Assembly (NCBI GenBank): GCA_947653505.1
Contig: CANTHI010000251.1
Span: forward strand, 1 to 5,915
Reading direction: 5' to 3'
Length of the DNA stretch: 5,915 nt
From: an uncultured Eubacterium sp.
GTDB lineage: Bacteria; Bacillota_A; Clostridia; Lachnospirales; Lachnospiraceae
The position numbers and the translations under genes are program-made. Positions 1-5,608 of this stretch are shown here, in pieces. The first letter of the stretch is position 1. Every line of letters begins with the position of its first letter. A model generated the notes under the pieces. The model did not search any database. It worked only from the letters and a program-made list of their open reading frames with translations, and was not told the DNA's origin.

Positions 1-106
1 CCAGCCCAAAATCATAGTTTATCACAATCCGGTTCGTACCAGTACTACACGGATGGAGCGCCCGCAGCCACTATACTTTTCTCAGGGCCGCACGGAAGAC
101 GTCCAC
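1..106. other. Flank beyond the aat operon, no gene recognised
   Basis: No convincing gene is visible here. Two plus-strand frames stay open from base 1 (one running to 336), but both run into sequence antisense to aat, have no recognisable protein motif, and no start or ribosome binding site inside the window. A 3' end of a convergent plus-strand gene entering from the left cannot be excluded. Confidence 0.3.
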
Positions 107-137
107 AAAAGACAGACTCTGTGCTGGCCCGTCTGTC
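107..137 (-). terminator. Possible rho-independent terminator of the aat operon
   Basis: On the minus strand a 7-bp perfect stem, GACAGAC (137-131) with GTCTGTC (117-111), encloses a 13-nt loop and is followed at once by TTTT (110-107). It lies about 53 nt past the aat stop, in the right place and orientation to end the leftward operon. The stem is short, has 4 of 7 GC pairs and the T-run is only four, so it would be weak. There is no competing T-rich terminator nearby. Confidence 0.4.
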
Positions 138-140
138 AAA

Positions 141-232
141 ATATCACCCGTCTGAAAAACATCCCTGCCCAGGCAGTGTCTTGTATATATCACCCGTCCG
201 GAAAGCATCCCTGTCCAAGCAGTATCTGATAT
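141..232 (-). repeat. Diverged 46-bp tandem duplication over the aat 3' end
   Basis: Two adjacent 46-bp units, 141-186 and 187-232, match at 38 of 46 positions. The right unit holds the last codons and stop of aat. The left unit is downstream of the stop and still reads, on the minus strand, GQGCFSDG-stop against GQGCFPDG-stop in the gene. The unit is not a multiple of three and the aat stop lies between the copies, so the extra copy is not translated as part of aat. It appears to be an old local duplication. Confidence 0.75.
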
Positions 233-849
233 TCTTCCCACGAAATGGCTCTTCCACCCATATGCTCCAGATGCTGCGTATGAAACTGACAGTCGATCAT
301 AAAAAACTTCCTCTGCTCCAGCAAACGGGCAAATAAAATCAGCGCTGTCTTTGAACCGTTTGGCAGATCCGAATACATACTTTCCCCAAAAAAGCACCGG
401 CCAATGCAGACGCCATAAAATCCGCCTGCGCAGACCCCATCCTCAAACGCTTCCACACTGACCGCATAACCGCTGCGATGCAGACGGAAGTACGCGGCTT
501 CCATCTCGTCCGTAATCCACGTACCTTCCTGATCTTCCCGTTTCATCCGGCACTGGTGCATCGTATGTGCAAAATCCCGGTTCAGGACAAGCTGCAGCAC
601 ATGCTTTTTCATATATTTTTTCATAGAACGGGAGACGTGTATTTCTTTTGGAAAAATGACAAAGCGTTCTTTTGGACACCACCACAAAATCTCCTCCCCC
701 GGCTCATACCAGGGAAAAATCCCATGTGTATAAGCAAACAGCAGACGCTCCTCACACAGATCACCGCCTACAGCCAGCAGCCCATCCGCACGCGCAAGCG
801 CCGGATCCGGAAACGATATTTCATTTTTGTTCAGACGATACACCGGCAT
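190..849 (-). CDS. aat: Leucyl/phenylalanyl-tRNA-protein transferase (Aat)
   Basis: Aat transfers leucine or phenylalanine from charged tRNA to the N-terminus of proteins that begin with Lys or Arg, creating a destabilising residue read by ClpS; it acts in the cytoplasm. From the start at 849 the protein is 219 residues (E. coli about 234). Visible family motifs are FPDP near residue 13, GLLAVGGDL (23-31), GIFPWY (43-48), WWCPKERF (56-63), GESMYS (155-160), SKTAL (166-170) and DCQ (186-188). Glu156, Asp186 and Gln188 fall at the numbers of the functional residues in E. coli Aat. The start at 849 is preferred because the protein then begins MPVYRLNKNEISFP as homologues do and has GGGAG 6 nt upstream. 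An in-frame ATG at 879 abuts the clpA stop but has a poor ribosome binding site. It is the third N-degron gene of the operon. The C-terminus is short and ends within a tandem duplication. Confidence 0.95.
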   Translation of the reverse strand: MPVYRLNKNEISFPDPALARADGLLAVGGDLCEERLLFAYTHGIFPWYEPGEEILWWCPKERFVIFPKEIHVSRSMKKYMKKHVLQLVLNRDFAHTMHQCRMKREDQEGTWITDEMEAAYFRLHRSGYAVSVEAFEDGVCAGGFYGVCIGRCFFGESMYSDLPNGSKTALILFARLLEQRKFFMIDCQFHTQHLEHMGGRAISWEEYQILLGQGCFPDG

Positions 850-855
850 ATCCAA

Positions 856-860
856 CTCCC
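856..860 (-). promoter_or_regulatory. Ribosome binding site choosing the aat start at 849
   Basis: GGGAG on the minus strand (860-856) sits 6 nt before the ATG at 849. The upstream ATG at 879, directly after the clpA stop, has only a weak AGG in front. The signal therefore favours the internal start and puts the aat ribosome binding site about 20 nt past the clpA stop. Confidence 0.6.
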
Positions 861-879
861 TGTTTATCATTTTCTCCAT

Positions 880-3174
880 TTACACAGCCTGGCATGAGGA
901 TGTCACAAGCCGGAACTGCTCCCTGTCCGCCGTCAGGGTACACATTCCACCCTGTCTTAAACTGCCAAATAAAATCTCATCCGCAAAAAGCGGCTTAATT
1001 TCGCTTTGAATCACACGCACAATCTCTCTTGCGCCATATTCTTTGCTGACGCCTTTCTTCCGGATCAGCGATTTTGCCGTATCATCCACAGTCAGACTGA
1101 CCTGTCTGCGTGACAGCATATTTCCAAGCTCACGCAGCTTCTTTTCTATGATCTGTACCGCCATTTTTTCATCGATACCATGAAACGCGATGATTTTATT
1201 CAGACGGTTGCGAAATTCCGGCTGGAAAATCCGGCGGACTTCTTCCTGTACAATATCTGCCGTCGTATCTTCCCCTAAAAATCCAATGCCTGCCTTTCCA
1301 ATCCGGCTGGCCCCTGCATTGGAAGTCATAATAATAATGACATTGCGAAAATCCGCTTTTCTGCCCTGATTGTCCGTCAGTGTCGCATAATCCATCACCT
1401 GCAGAAGAATGTTATAAATATCCGGATGTGCTTTTTCAATCTCATCCAGCAATAGCACCGCATGCGGATGCCTGCGGATTTCTTCCGTTAACAGACCGCC
1501 TTCCTCATACCCCACATATCCGGCCGGCGCACCGATCAGCTTTGCCGCGGCATGTTTTTCTTCGTATTCGCTCATATCAAAGCGGATCAGACGGACGCCA
1601 AGCTCTCTGGCCAGACTTTTTGCGATCTCTGTCTTGCCGACGCCGGTAGGTCCGACAAACAGCAGACTTGCCAGCGGTTTGTCATCCTCCAGCAGTCCGG
1701 CTCTGGAAAGCTTTACCGCACTTACCACCTGTTCTACCGCCTCATCCTGGCCAAATACAAGCTGTCCGAGACGATCCTTAAGCGTTGCCAGCGATTCCGT
1801 CTCATCCTGCTCCACTGTCTGTTTTGGAATCTGACATGTTTTTGACACAATCTCATCGATCAGATCTTTACCGATGGTCTGCGGCCCCTGCTCCAGCGGA
1901 TGCATCCGCCGGAATGCCCCGGCCTCATCGATCAGATCAATCGCCTTGTCCGGCAAAAAGCGCTCTGTCATGTATTTTGCACTCACGGAGACGGCGTATT
2001 CCAGCACACCGTCTTCGTAAATGACACCATGAAACGCTTCATAATTTTCCTTTAGTCCTTCCAGGATTCTGACCGCATCCGCTTCCTGCGGTTCTTTGAT
2101 TTCCACATTTTGAAAACGCCGTACCAGACTTTTGCTTTTTTCAAAGTGTTTTTTATATTCGTCAAACGTTGTAGCTCCGATAAACCGGATATGCCCATCC
2201 GCCAGATATGGCTTTAACAGATTGGAAATATCAAGGCTTCCCCCGTTGACAGAGCCTGCGCCTACGATATTATGAATCTCATCAATATAGATCACCGGCT
2301 TTTCCTCACGGGCAATGCTGTCCAGTACTTTTTTCAGCCGCTTTTCAAACTCCCCGCGGTACTGCGTGCCTGCGATCAGACTGCCCAGATCCAGCGAAAA
2401 GATCTTTGCGCCGCGCAAAGGCTCCGGGACCTTCCGTTCCTGAAAAAGCTTTGCCAGCCCGTACACAACTGCCGTCTTTCCGACTCCCGGCTCTCCCAGA
2501 TGCAGCGGATTGTTTTTCTCTCTGCGGCAGAGAATCTGCATCGTCCGCTCCAGCTCTTCCTGCCTTCCTATCAGAGGATTGCGCCCCTCCAGATCCTCAT
2601 TCATACAGACCGCATACTTTTTCCAGTAGCCGCCCTGCGTACTGGCAGCTTCCGTTTCCTGCCCGTCCGGTTCAGACTCTGTCTGCCGATTCCCCGAACG
2701 GGACCTGCGCCTGCCGCCGGACGCAGGCGTTTCCTGCGTCTGCTCTTCCTCCACCAGCAGCATTTCCTGCAAAAGCTCTGCCTGCTCCACTCCCTGCAGG
2801 CGCATATAATACACCGCATAGCTTTCCTTCAGCTCATACAGGGCATGTACCATATGCGGCAGCTCTACCGTTTTCCTGCCGCTGTTTTGTGCTGATTCCC
2901 ATGCACGCGACAGCAGCACGGCAGCGCCCTGCGACAGCTGCGGCGTAACATCCGCATCCTGTGCGCACGGCTGCATATATTCTTCCAGATACGTCTTTAA
3001 CTGCCGGTCCAGCTCCTGCGTCGTTCCGCCGCAGTTTTCAAATGCCCGTGAAAACACCTGATTCTGGCATGCCACATACAGCATCAGCTCCGGTGTGACA
3101 TATTCAAACCGGGCATTTGCCGCCAGCAGAAATACTGTATCAAGCATCTGCGCTACTTCATCCGATACCTGCAT
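880..3174 (-). CDS. clpA: ATP-dependent Clp protease ATP-binding subunit ClpA
   Basis: ClpA is a hexameric AAA+ unfoldase that threads substrates, including ClpS-delivered N-degron proteins, into ClpP in the cytoplasm. From the ATG at 3174 it has 764 residues, close to E. coli ClpA (758). Approximate order: Clp N-domain 1-138, hydrophilic linker 140-185, D1 with Walker A GEPGVGKT (227-234), pore loop YRG (272-274), Walker B VIYIDE (294-299) and RRF arginine-finger region (352-354). D2 follows with GPTGVGKT (508-515), pore loop GYVG (552-555), VLLLDE (573-578), an IGF ClpP-docking loop (630-632) and sensor-2 GAR (714-716). D1 and D2 join directly without a ClpB coiled-coil M-domain or ClpC UVR segment, which identifies ClpA. 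The start at 3174 is chosen because AGGAGG lies 7 nt upstream; a GTG at 3180 would add two residues but lies only 1 nt from that site. Its stop abuts aat; no clpP is present in the window. Confidence 0.96.
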   Translation of the reverse strand: MQVSDEVAQMLDTVFLLAANARFEYVTPELMLYVACQNQVFSRAFENCGGTTQELDRQLKTYLEEYMQPCAQDADVTPQLSQGAAVLLSRAWESAQNSGRKTVELPHMVHALYELKESYAVYYMRLQGVEQAELLQEMLLVEEEQTQETPASGGRRRSRSGNRQTESEPDGQETEAASTQGGYWKKYAVCMNEDLEGRNPLIGRQEELERTMQILCRREKNNPLHLGEPGVGKTAVVYGLAKLFQERKVPEPLRGAKIFSLDLGSLIAGTQYRGEFEKRLKKVLDSIAREEKPVIYIDEIHNIVGAGSVNGGSLDISNLLKPYLADGHIRFIGATTFDEYKKHFEKSKSLVRRFQNVEIKEPQEADAVRILEGLKENYEAFHGVIYEDGVLEYAVSVSAKYMTERFLPDKAIDLIDEAGAFRRMHPLEQGPQTIGKDLIDEIVSKTCQIPKQTVEQDETESLATLKDRLGQLVFGQDEAVEQVVSAVKLSRAGLLEDDKPLASLLFVGPTGVGKTEIAKSLARELGVRLIRFDMSEYEEKHAAAKLIGAPAGYVGYEEGGLLTEEIRRHPHAVLLLDEIEKAHPDIYNILLQVMDYATLTDNQGRKADFRNVIIIMTSNAGASRIGKAGIGFLGEDTTADIVQEEVRRIFQPEFRNRLNKIIAFHGIDEKMAVQIIEKKLRELGNMLSRRQVSLTVDDTAKSLIRKKGVSKEYGAREIVRVIQSEIKPLFADEILFGSLRQGGMCTLTADREQFRLVTSSCQAV

Positions 3175-3176
3175 CC

Positions 3177-3494
3177 TCACGCCTCCTCCACTGTCATGCG
3201 GAATGGAAATCCCTCTTTCTTTGCCTGATCCGATGCTGCCTGCACTTTTGTAACAGCCAGATCATACGGATAAGCGCCTACCGCTGCCCTGCCGCTTTTA
3301 TGCACCAGCAGCATCAGCCGTTCCGCCTCCAGCGGATCTTTATGAAAAATATGCATTAAAATATCCACGACAAACTCCATCGACGTAAAGTCATCGTTAT
3401 GCATAATGACCCTGTACTGTTTCGGTTCCTTTATTTTTATACGTTCTTTTACATGCTCCCTGAGCTGTCCGTTTGTCTGTCCCTGTAAAGACAT
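3177..3494 (-). CDS. clpS: ATP-dependent Clp protease adaptor ClpS
   Basis: ClpS is the N-recognin that binds proteins with N-terminal Leu, Phe, Tyr or Trp and hands them to the ClpA N-domain. At 105 residues it is the usual length. A flexible charged N-terminal tail (about 1-25) precedes the folded core. The core has the N-degron pocket signature HNDDFTSMEFV (32-42), with Asn33, Asp34, Asp35, Thr37 and Met39, then VHKSG with His65, and the AVGAYPYDLAVTKV stretch (71-84). All the pocket residues known from E. coli ClpS appear present, so the adaptor should be functional. AGGAGG lies 9 nt before the ATG. The stop is 2 nt before the clpA ATG (or overlaps the alternative GTG as GTGA), indicating translational coupling of adaptor and unfoldase. 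A long leader separates it from the rhomboid-fold gene upstream. Confidence 0.96.
   Translation of the reverse strand: MSLQGQTNGQLREHVKERIKIKEPKQYRVIMHNDDFTSMEFVVDILMHIFHKDPLEAERLMLLVHKSGRAAVGAYPYDLAVTKVQAASDQAKKEGFPFRMTVEEA
3182..3189 (-). promoter_or_regulatory. Ribosome binding site of clpA inside the clpS 3' end
   Basis: GGAGGAGG on the minus strand (3189-3182) is made from the last clpS codons. It is 7 nt from the ATG at 3174 but only 1 nt from the GTG at 3180, so it decides for the ATG. Its position inside clpS suggests coupled translation. Confidence 0.7.
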
Positions 3495-3634
3495 TCCTGT
3501 ATGCCTCCTGCCCCCTCATTTCTGCAATCCGGATATCCCCGTCTGCCATCTGTCCGGTTCCTTTTCTGCATGCCGCATATCCTTCTGTCCGGATTTTATT
3601 TCTTCATCCGGTCACTCCTGCACCTGCAGACGGG
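3495..3634 (-). other. 140-nt spacer/leader before clpS with repeated TCCGG
   Basis: Between the rhomboid-fold gene stop and clpS there is no gene and no clear terminator, so read-through into clpS is plausible. Plus-strand TCCGG occurs four times (3528, 3553, 3588, 3607), and CTGTCCGG occurs twice, 35 nt apart. AATCCGGA (3526-3533) and TCCGGATT (3588-3595) form an 8-bp inverted repeat around 54 nt. A lone TAAAAT-like -10 on the minus strand near 3596 has no matching -35. AGGAGG for clpS is at 3509-3504. The spacer could be an mRNA processing or regulatory leader, but nothing proves this. Confidence 0.4.
3504..3509 (-). promoter_or_regulatory. Ribosome binding site of clpS
   Basis: AGGAGG on the minus strand (3509-3504) lies 9 nt upstream of the clpS ATG at 3494 and supports that start. 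Confidence 0.7.
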
Positions 3635-4486
3635 CTACTGAATATGCTGATGCGTAAACAGATGATCCTGACAGTACTCATAGTTGCCCGTACATTTGGA
3701 GCAGAACCGAAATTCAAGCGACGGATCATCCTGCTCTGTTCTGCCGCAAATGGCACATTTATGCTTCGTAATCCCTGCATTCTGCGGACGCCTGACCGCC
3801 TGCCGGTAGACCTGCCTGCGATGGACTTCCTTTGGAGAAAACCGGTACAGATCTCTTGTCGACAAAAAGAAAATGACAAAATTAAGCAATGACATAATCA
3901 TGACGATTCTCTGCGGCCATGCGCTCTGCACAAGATCCAGCAGCATCAGAAACGCATACACATATGCCATCCACTTCATTTTAATCGGAATGATAAAATA
4001 CAGTAAAATCTGCATATTCGGATAACAGACAGCAAATGCCAGAAAAATAGACATGCAGATGTAATATGTGCTGACCTGCCCTCCGACAATCACGCCTGTA
4101 AGCGCAGCATTCCCATAAAGCGCCGTCATAATCATCCATGTAGCAATTGCCCCGATAATGGTATACAAAATCCCGCCAAAAATATAAACATTATAACGGA
4201 AGCACCCCCATGTATGCTCCAGATTTGTGCCCAGCTGATAATAAAACATCATCATGATAATATAAAATAATATATTCTGCGCAGACGGCGGTATCAGCAC
4301 CCATGTAACCAGCCGCCAGATCTGCCCGTGCAGCACCTGATACGGATCCAGCGTCAGGAAATTCAGCATCGCTGGCGACAGTCTGCCCAGTACATATCCA
4401 ATCACATAGCCGAAAATCAGATACATGGTCAGATTTGGAACCGCATATCTCGAAAATTTACGCTCCAGTTTATTCATAAATTTCAT
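3635..4486 (-). CDS. Catalytically dead rhomboid-fold membrane protein with C-terminal zinc finger
   Basis: From the ATG at 4486 this is a 283-residue integral membrane protein with about six hydrophobic segments (near 18-36, 70-87, 98-120, 138-155, 173-189, 193-209). The rhomboid L1 signature is visible as QIWRLVTW (55-62, Trp57-Arg58), followed by a TM2-TM3 region with LGTNLEHTWGCFRY (85-98). Where active rhomboids have GxSG in TM4, this protein reads STYY (139-142), with Tyr141 in the serine position. No catalytic histidine is present in the last TM. It is thus a pseudorhomboid (rhomboid/derlin fold) with no expected peptidase activity. The cytoplasmic tail carries CxxC (244, 247), CxxC (262, 265), Cys272, His275, His279 and His281, a likely zinc-binding finger. 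GGAGGT 4 nt upstream fixes the start; an in-frame ATG at 4528 lies next to the promoter -10 and is rejected. It is the first gene of the clpS-clpA-aat unit. Function unknown. Confidence 0.85.
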   Translation of the reverse strand: MKFMNKLERKFSRYAVPNLTMYLIFGYVIGYVLGRLSPAMLNFLTLDPYQVLHGQIWRLVTWVLIPPSAQNILFYIIMMMFYYQLGTNLEHTWGCFRYNVYIFGGILYTIIGAIATWMIMTALYGNAALTGVIVGGQVSTYYICMSIFLAFAVCYPNMQILLYFIIPIKMKWMAYVYAFLMLLDLVQSAWPQRIVMIMSLLNFVIFFLSTRDLYRFSPKEVHRRQVYRQAVRRPQNAGITKHKCAICGRTEQDDPSLEFRFCSKCTGNYEYCQDHLFTHQHIQ

Positions 4487-4490
4487 TGGG

Positions 4491-4496
4491 ACCTCC
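4491..4496 (-). promoter_or_regulatory. Ribosome binding site of the rhomboid-fold gene
   Basis: GGAGGT on the minus strand (4496-4491) lies 4 nt before the ATG at 4486. The next in-frame ATG at 4477 is 13 nt away. The site supports the 4486 start rather than the 14-residue longer version. Confidence 0.65.
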
Positions 4497-4530
4497 CTAT
4501 GGCTCTTTGCCTGTTCTTTCTCTTGCAAGA

Positions 4531-4559
4531 ATTATATAAATACAGGCGTATTTTGTCAA
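4531..4559 (-). promoter_or_regulatory. Consensus sigma-A promoter of the pseudorhomboid-clpS-clpA-aat unit
   Basis: On the minus strand a perfect TTGACA (4559-4554) and a perfect TATAAT (4536-4531) are separated by exactly 17 bp. Transcription would begin near 4524, leaving a leader of about 38 nt before the ATG at 4486. An A/T run (TTTTTTATAAA) lies about 15-25 bp upstream of the -35. A full-consensus promoter predicts strong housekeeping expression unless repressed. Confidence 0.85.
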
Positions 4560-4584
4560 TCGGGCGGGTGTCTGTTTATAAAAA

Positions 4585-4594
4585 ATTCATGAAT
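4585..4594. repeat. 10-bp palindrome between the divergent promoters
   Basis: ATTCATGAAT is a perfect palindrome about 26 bp upstream of the leftward -35, in AT-rich sequence. It could be an operator half of a divergent regulator site, but palindromes this short arise by chance in such sequence. Confidence 0.25.
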
Positions 4595-4628
4595 GAAAAA
4601 TCCTGGTTTACAACCGGACGATAGGAAA

Positions 4629-4641
4629 ATTTCAACGAAAT
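4629..4641. repeat. Short inverted repeat (possible operator) between divergent promoters
   Basis: ATTTC and GAAAT flank AAC, giving a perfect 5-3-5 dyad roughly midway between the two promoters. No known operator consensus is matched, and assignment as a protein-binding site is a guess from position and symmetry. Confidence 0.25.
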
Positions 4642-4695
4642 GTGTATCATAACGATATCTAAAATTGTTCAATAGCAGCTCCAAAATCCTCTCCC

Positions 4696-4724
4696 TTGAC
4701 TTTTGTCCCCCATCCTTCTATACT
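4696..4724 (+). promoter_or_regulatory. Sigma-A promoter of the PHP phosphoesterase gene
   Basis: TTGACT (4696-4701) and TATACT (4719-4724) are separated by exactly 17 bp, one mismatch from consensus in each box. The transcript would start near 4731, giving a leader of about 26 nt before the ATG at 4757. The promoter overlaps any upstream in-frame start at 4703, which rules that start out. Confidence 0.8.
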
Positions 4725-4740
4725 GGATACATCTGACACG

Positions 4741-4747
4741 AGAGGAG
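4741..4747 (+). promoter_or_regulatory. Ribosome binding site of the PHP gene
   Basis: AGAGGAG lies 9 nt before the ATG at 4757 and just after the predicted transcription start. It decides the start against the in-frame ATG at 4703, which lies between the -35 and -10 boxes. Confidence 0.7.
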
Positions 4748-4756
4748 TTTAATATT

Positions 4757-5608
4757 ATGACAGATACACGCATGATCGACATGCACGTACATTCTTCCGC
4801 ATCCGACGGAACCTTTTCGCCTTCCAGCCTGCCCGCCGAAGCAAAAAAAGCCGGATTGTCCGCGATGGCTTTAACAGATCATGATACGATGGATGGTATC
4901 AGTGAAGCCGCTGACGCAGCCGGAAAACTGGATATTGAGCTGGTTGCCGGCGTTGAACTCTCTACGGAATACCAAAACTGTGAGGTTCATGTACTGGGCT
5001 ACTATGTATCGCCGGATTATCCACAGCTTAAGGCCATGCTGGAGGAATTTCGTGAGTTCCGTGCCACACGCAACGTACGCATGGTGGAACGGCTGCAGGA
5101 AGAAGGATTTTCCATTACAATGGAACAGCTGACCGGAAAATTTCCAGACAGTGTACTGACAAGAGCGCATATGGCCAGATTTTTATGTGAAACCGGGCAG
5201 ATTGCGGATACGCGGACCGCTTTTGCACAATATCTGGGAGAAAACTGCTGCTGTTATATCGACCGGCCAAAGATCTCTCCTGTGGAGGCTGTCACGCTCA
5301 TCCGCAATGCCGGCGGACTGGCCGTGCTGGCGCATCCGGTGCTTTATCAGCTCTCTGAAGAATCCCTGCGCCAGATGATCGCTGAAATGAAAGACGCAGG
5401 CATGTGCGGTCTGGAAGCGGTTTATTCAGAAAATACTGCGGATGATGAAATCCGGATGCGCAGGCTGGCAGAAGAATATGGCCTTCTGATTACGGGCGGA
5501 TCCGATTTTCACGGCAAAAACAAACCAGATATCCGGCTTGGAACAGGGAAAGGCAATCTGCAGATTCCTTATGCGTTTCTGCAGGCTCTAAAAGAACAAA
5601 GGGCTTAG
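4757..5608 (+). CDS. PHP-domain phosphoesterase, YciV/RNase AM (nucleoside 3',5'-bisphosphatase) type
   Basis: The 283-residue cytoplasmic protein is a metal-dependent PHP-fold phosphoesterase. Ligand motifs run in the family order: DMHVHSSASDGT (8-19; Asp8, His10, His12, Asp17), TDHDT (40-44), GVELS (65-69, Glu67), EVHVLGY (76-82, His78), TRAHMARFL (135-143, His138), LAHP (191-194, His193) and GSDFHG (248-253, Asp250, His252). The TRAHMARFL segment and overall length match E. coli YciV, characterised as RNase AM (5' trimming of rRNA precursors) and as a nucleoside 3',5'-bisphosphate/oligoribonucleotide phosphatase, rather than histidinol phosphatase or DNA polymerase PHP domains. The exact substrate here is inferred from the family. 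The upstream ATG at 4703 lies inside the promoter, so 4757 is used. The gene is divergent from the clp operon and its stop directly precedes a structured RNA. Confidence 0.92.
   Translation: MTDTRMIDMHVHSSASDGTFSPSSLPAEAKKAGLSAMALTDHDTMDGISEAADAAGKLDIELVAGVELSTEYQNCEVHVLGYYVSPDYPQLKAMLEEFREFRATRNVRMVERLQEEGFSITMEQLTGKFPDSVLTRAHMARFLCETGQIADTRTAFAQYLGENCCCYIDRPKISPVEAVTLIRNAGGLAVLAHPVLYQLSEESLRQMIAEMKDAGMCGLEAVYSENTADDEIRMRRLAEEYGLLITGGSDFHGKNKPDIRLGTGKGNLQIPYAFLQALKEQRA

Noticed and set aside
97..115. Resemblance to the Tn5 mosaic end (possible transposon or library adapter)
   Set aside because: Only about 14 of 19 bases match, there is no partner end and no other adapter sequence, so chance is the simpler explanation.
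1..336. Plus-strand open frame from the left edge to 336
   Set aside because: Its second half is antisense to the well-supported aat gene, composition is unlike a normal protein and no family motif is visible.
850..879. Aat starting at the ATG at 879, abutting the clpA stop
   Set aside because: The ribosome binding site is poor and the ten added residues are not seen in the family; the ATG at 849 has GGGAG at 6 nt and gives E. coli-like residue numbering. It is not fully excluded.
478..2948. Long plus-strand open frames opposite aat and clpA
   Set aside because: They are antisense shadows of strongly supported genes, with Pro/His/Arg/Ser-rich compositions typical of reverse-strand reading and no ribosome binding sites.
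880..3174. Assignment as ClpC, ClpE or ClpB
   Set aside because: There is no UVR segment or coiled-coil M-domain between the AAA+ modules, the IGF docking loop is present, and clpS is directly upstream, so ClpA fits better.
3596..3620. Separate promoter for clpS on the minus strand
   Set aside because: A TAAAAT -10-like hexamer is present, but the hexamer 17 bp upstream does not resemble TTGACA.
4487..4528. Longer rhomboid-fold protein starting at 4528
   Set aside because: The start would fall within a few bases of the predicted transcription start with no ribosome binding site, and the added residues are charged and read through the GGAGGT that serves the ATG at 4486.
4703..4756. Longer PHP protein starting at the ATG at 4703
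   Set aside because: The codons lie between and over the -35/-10 boxes and the predicted transcript starts near 4731; the ATG at 4757 has a good ribosome binding site and matches homologue N-termini.
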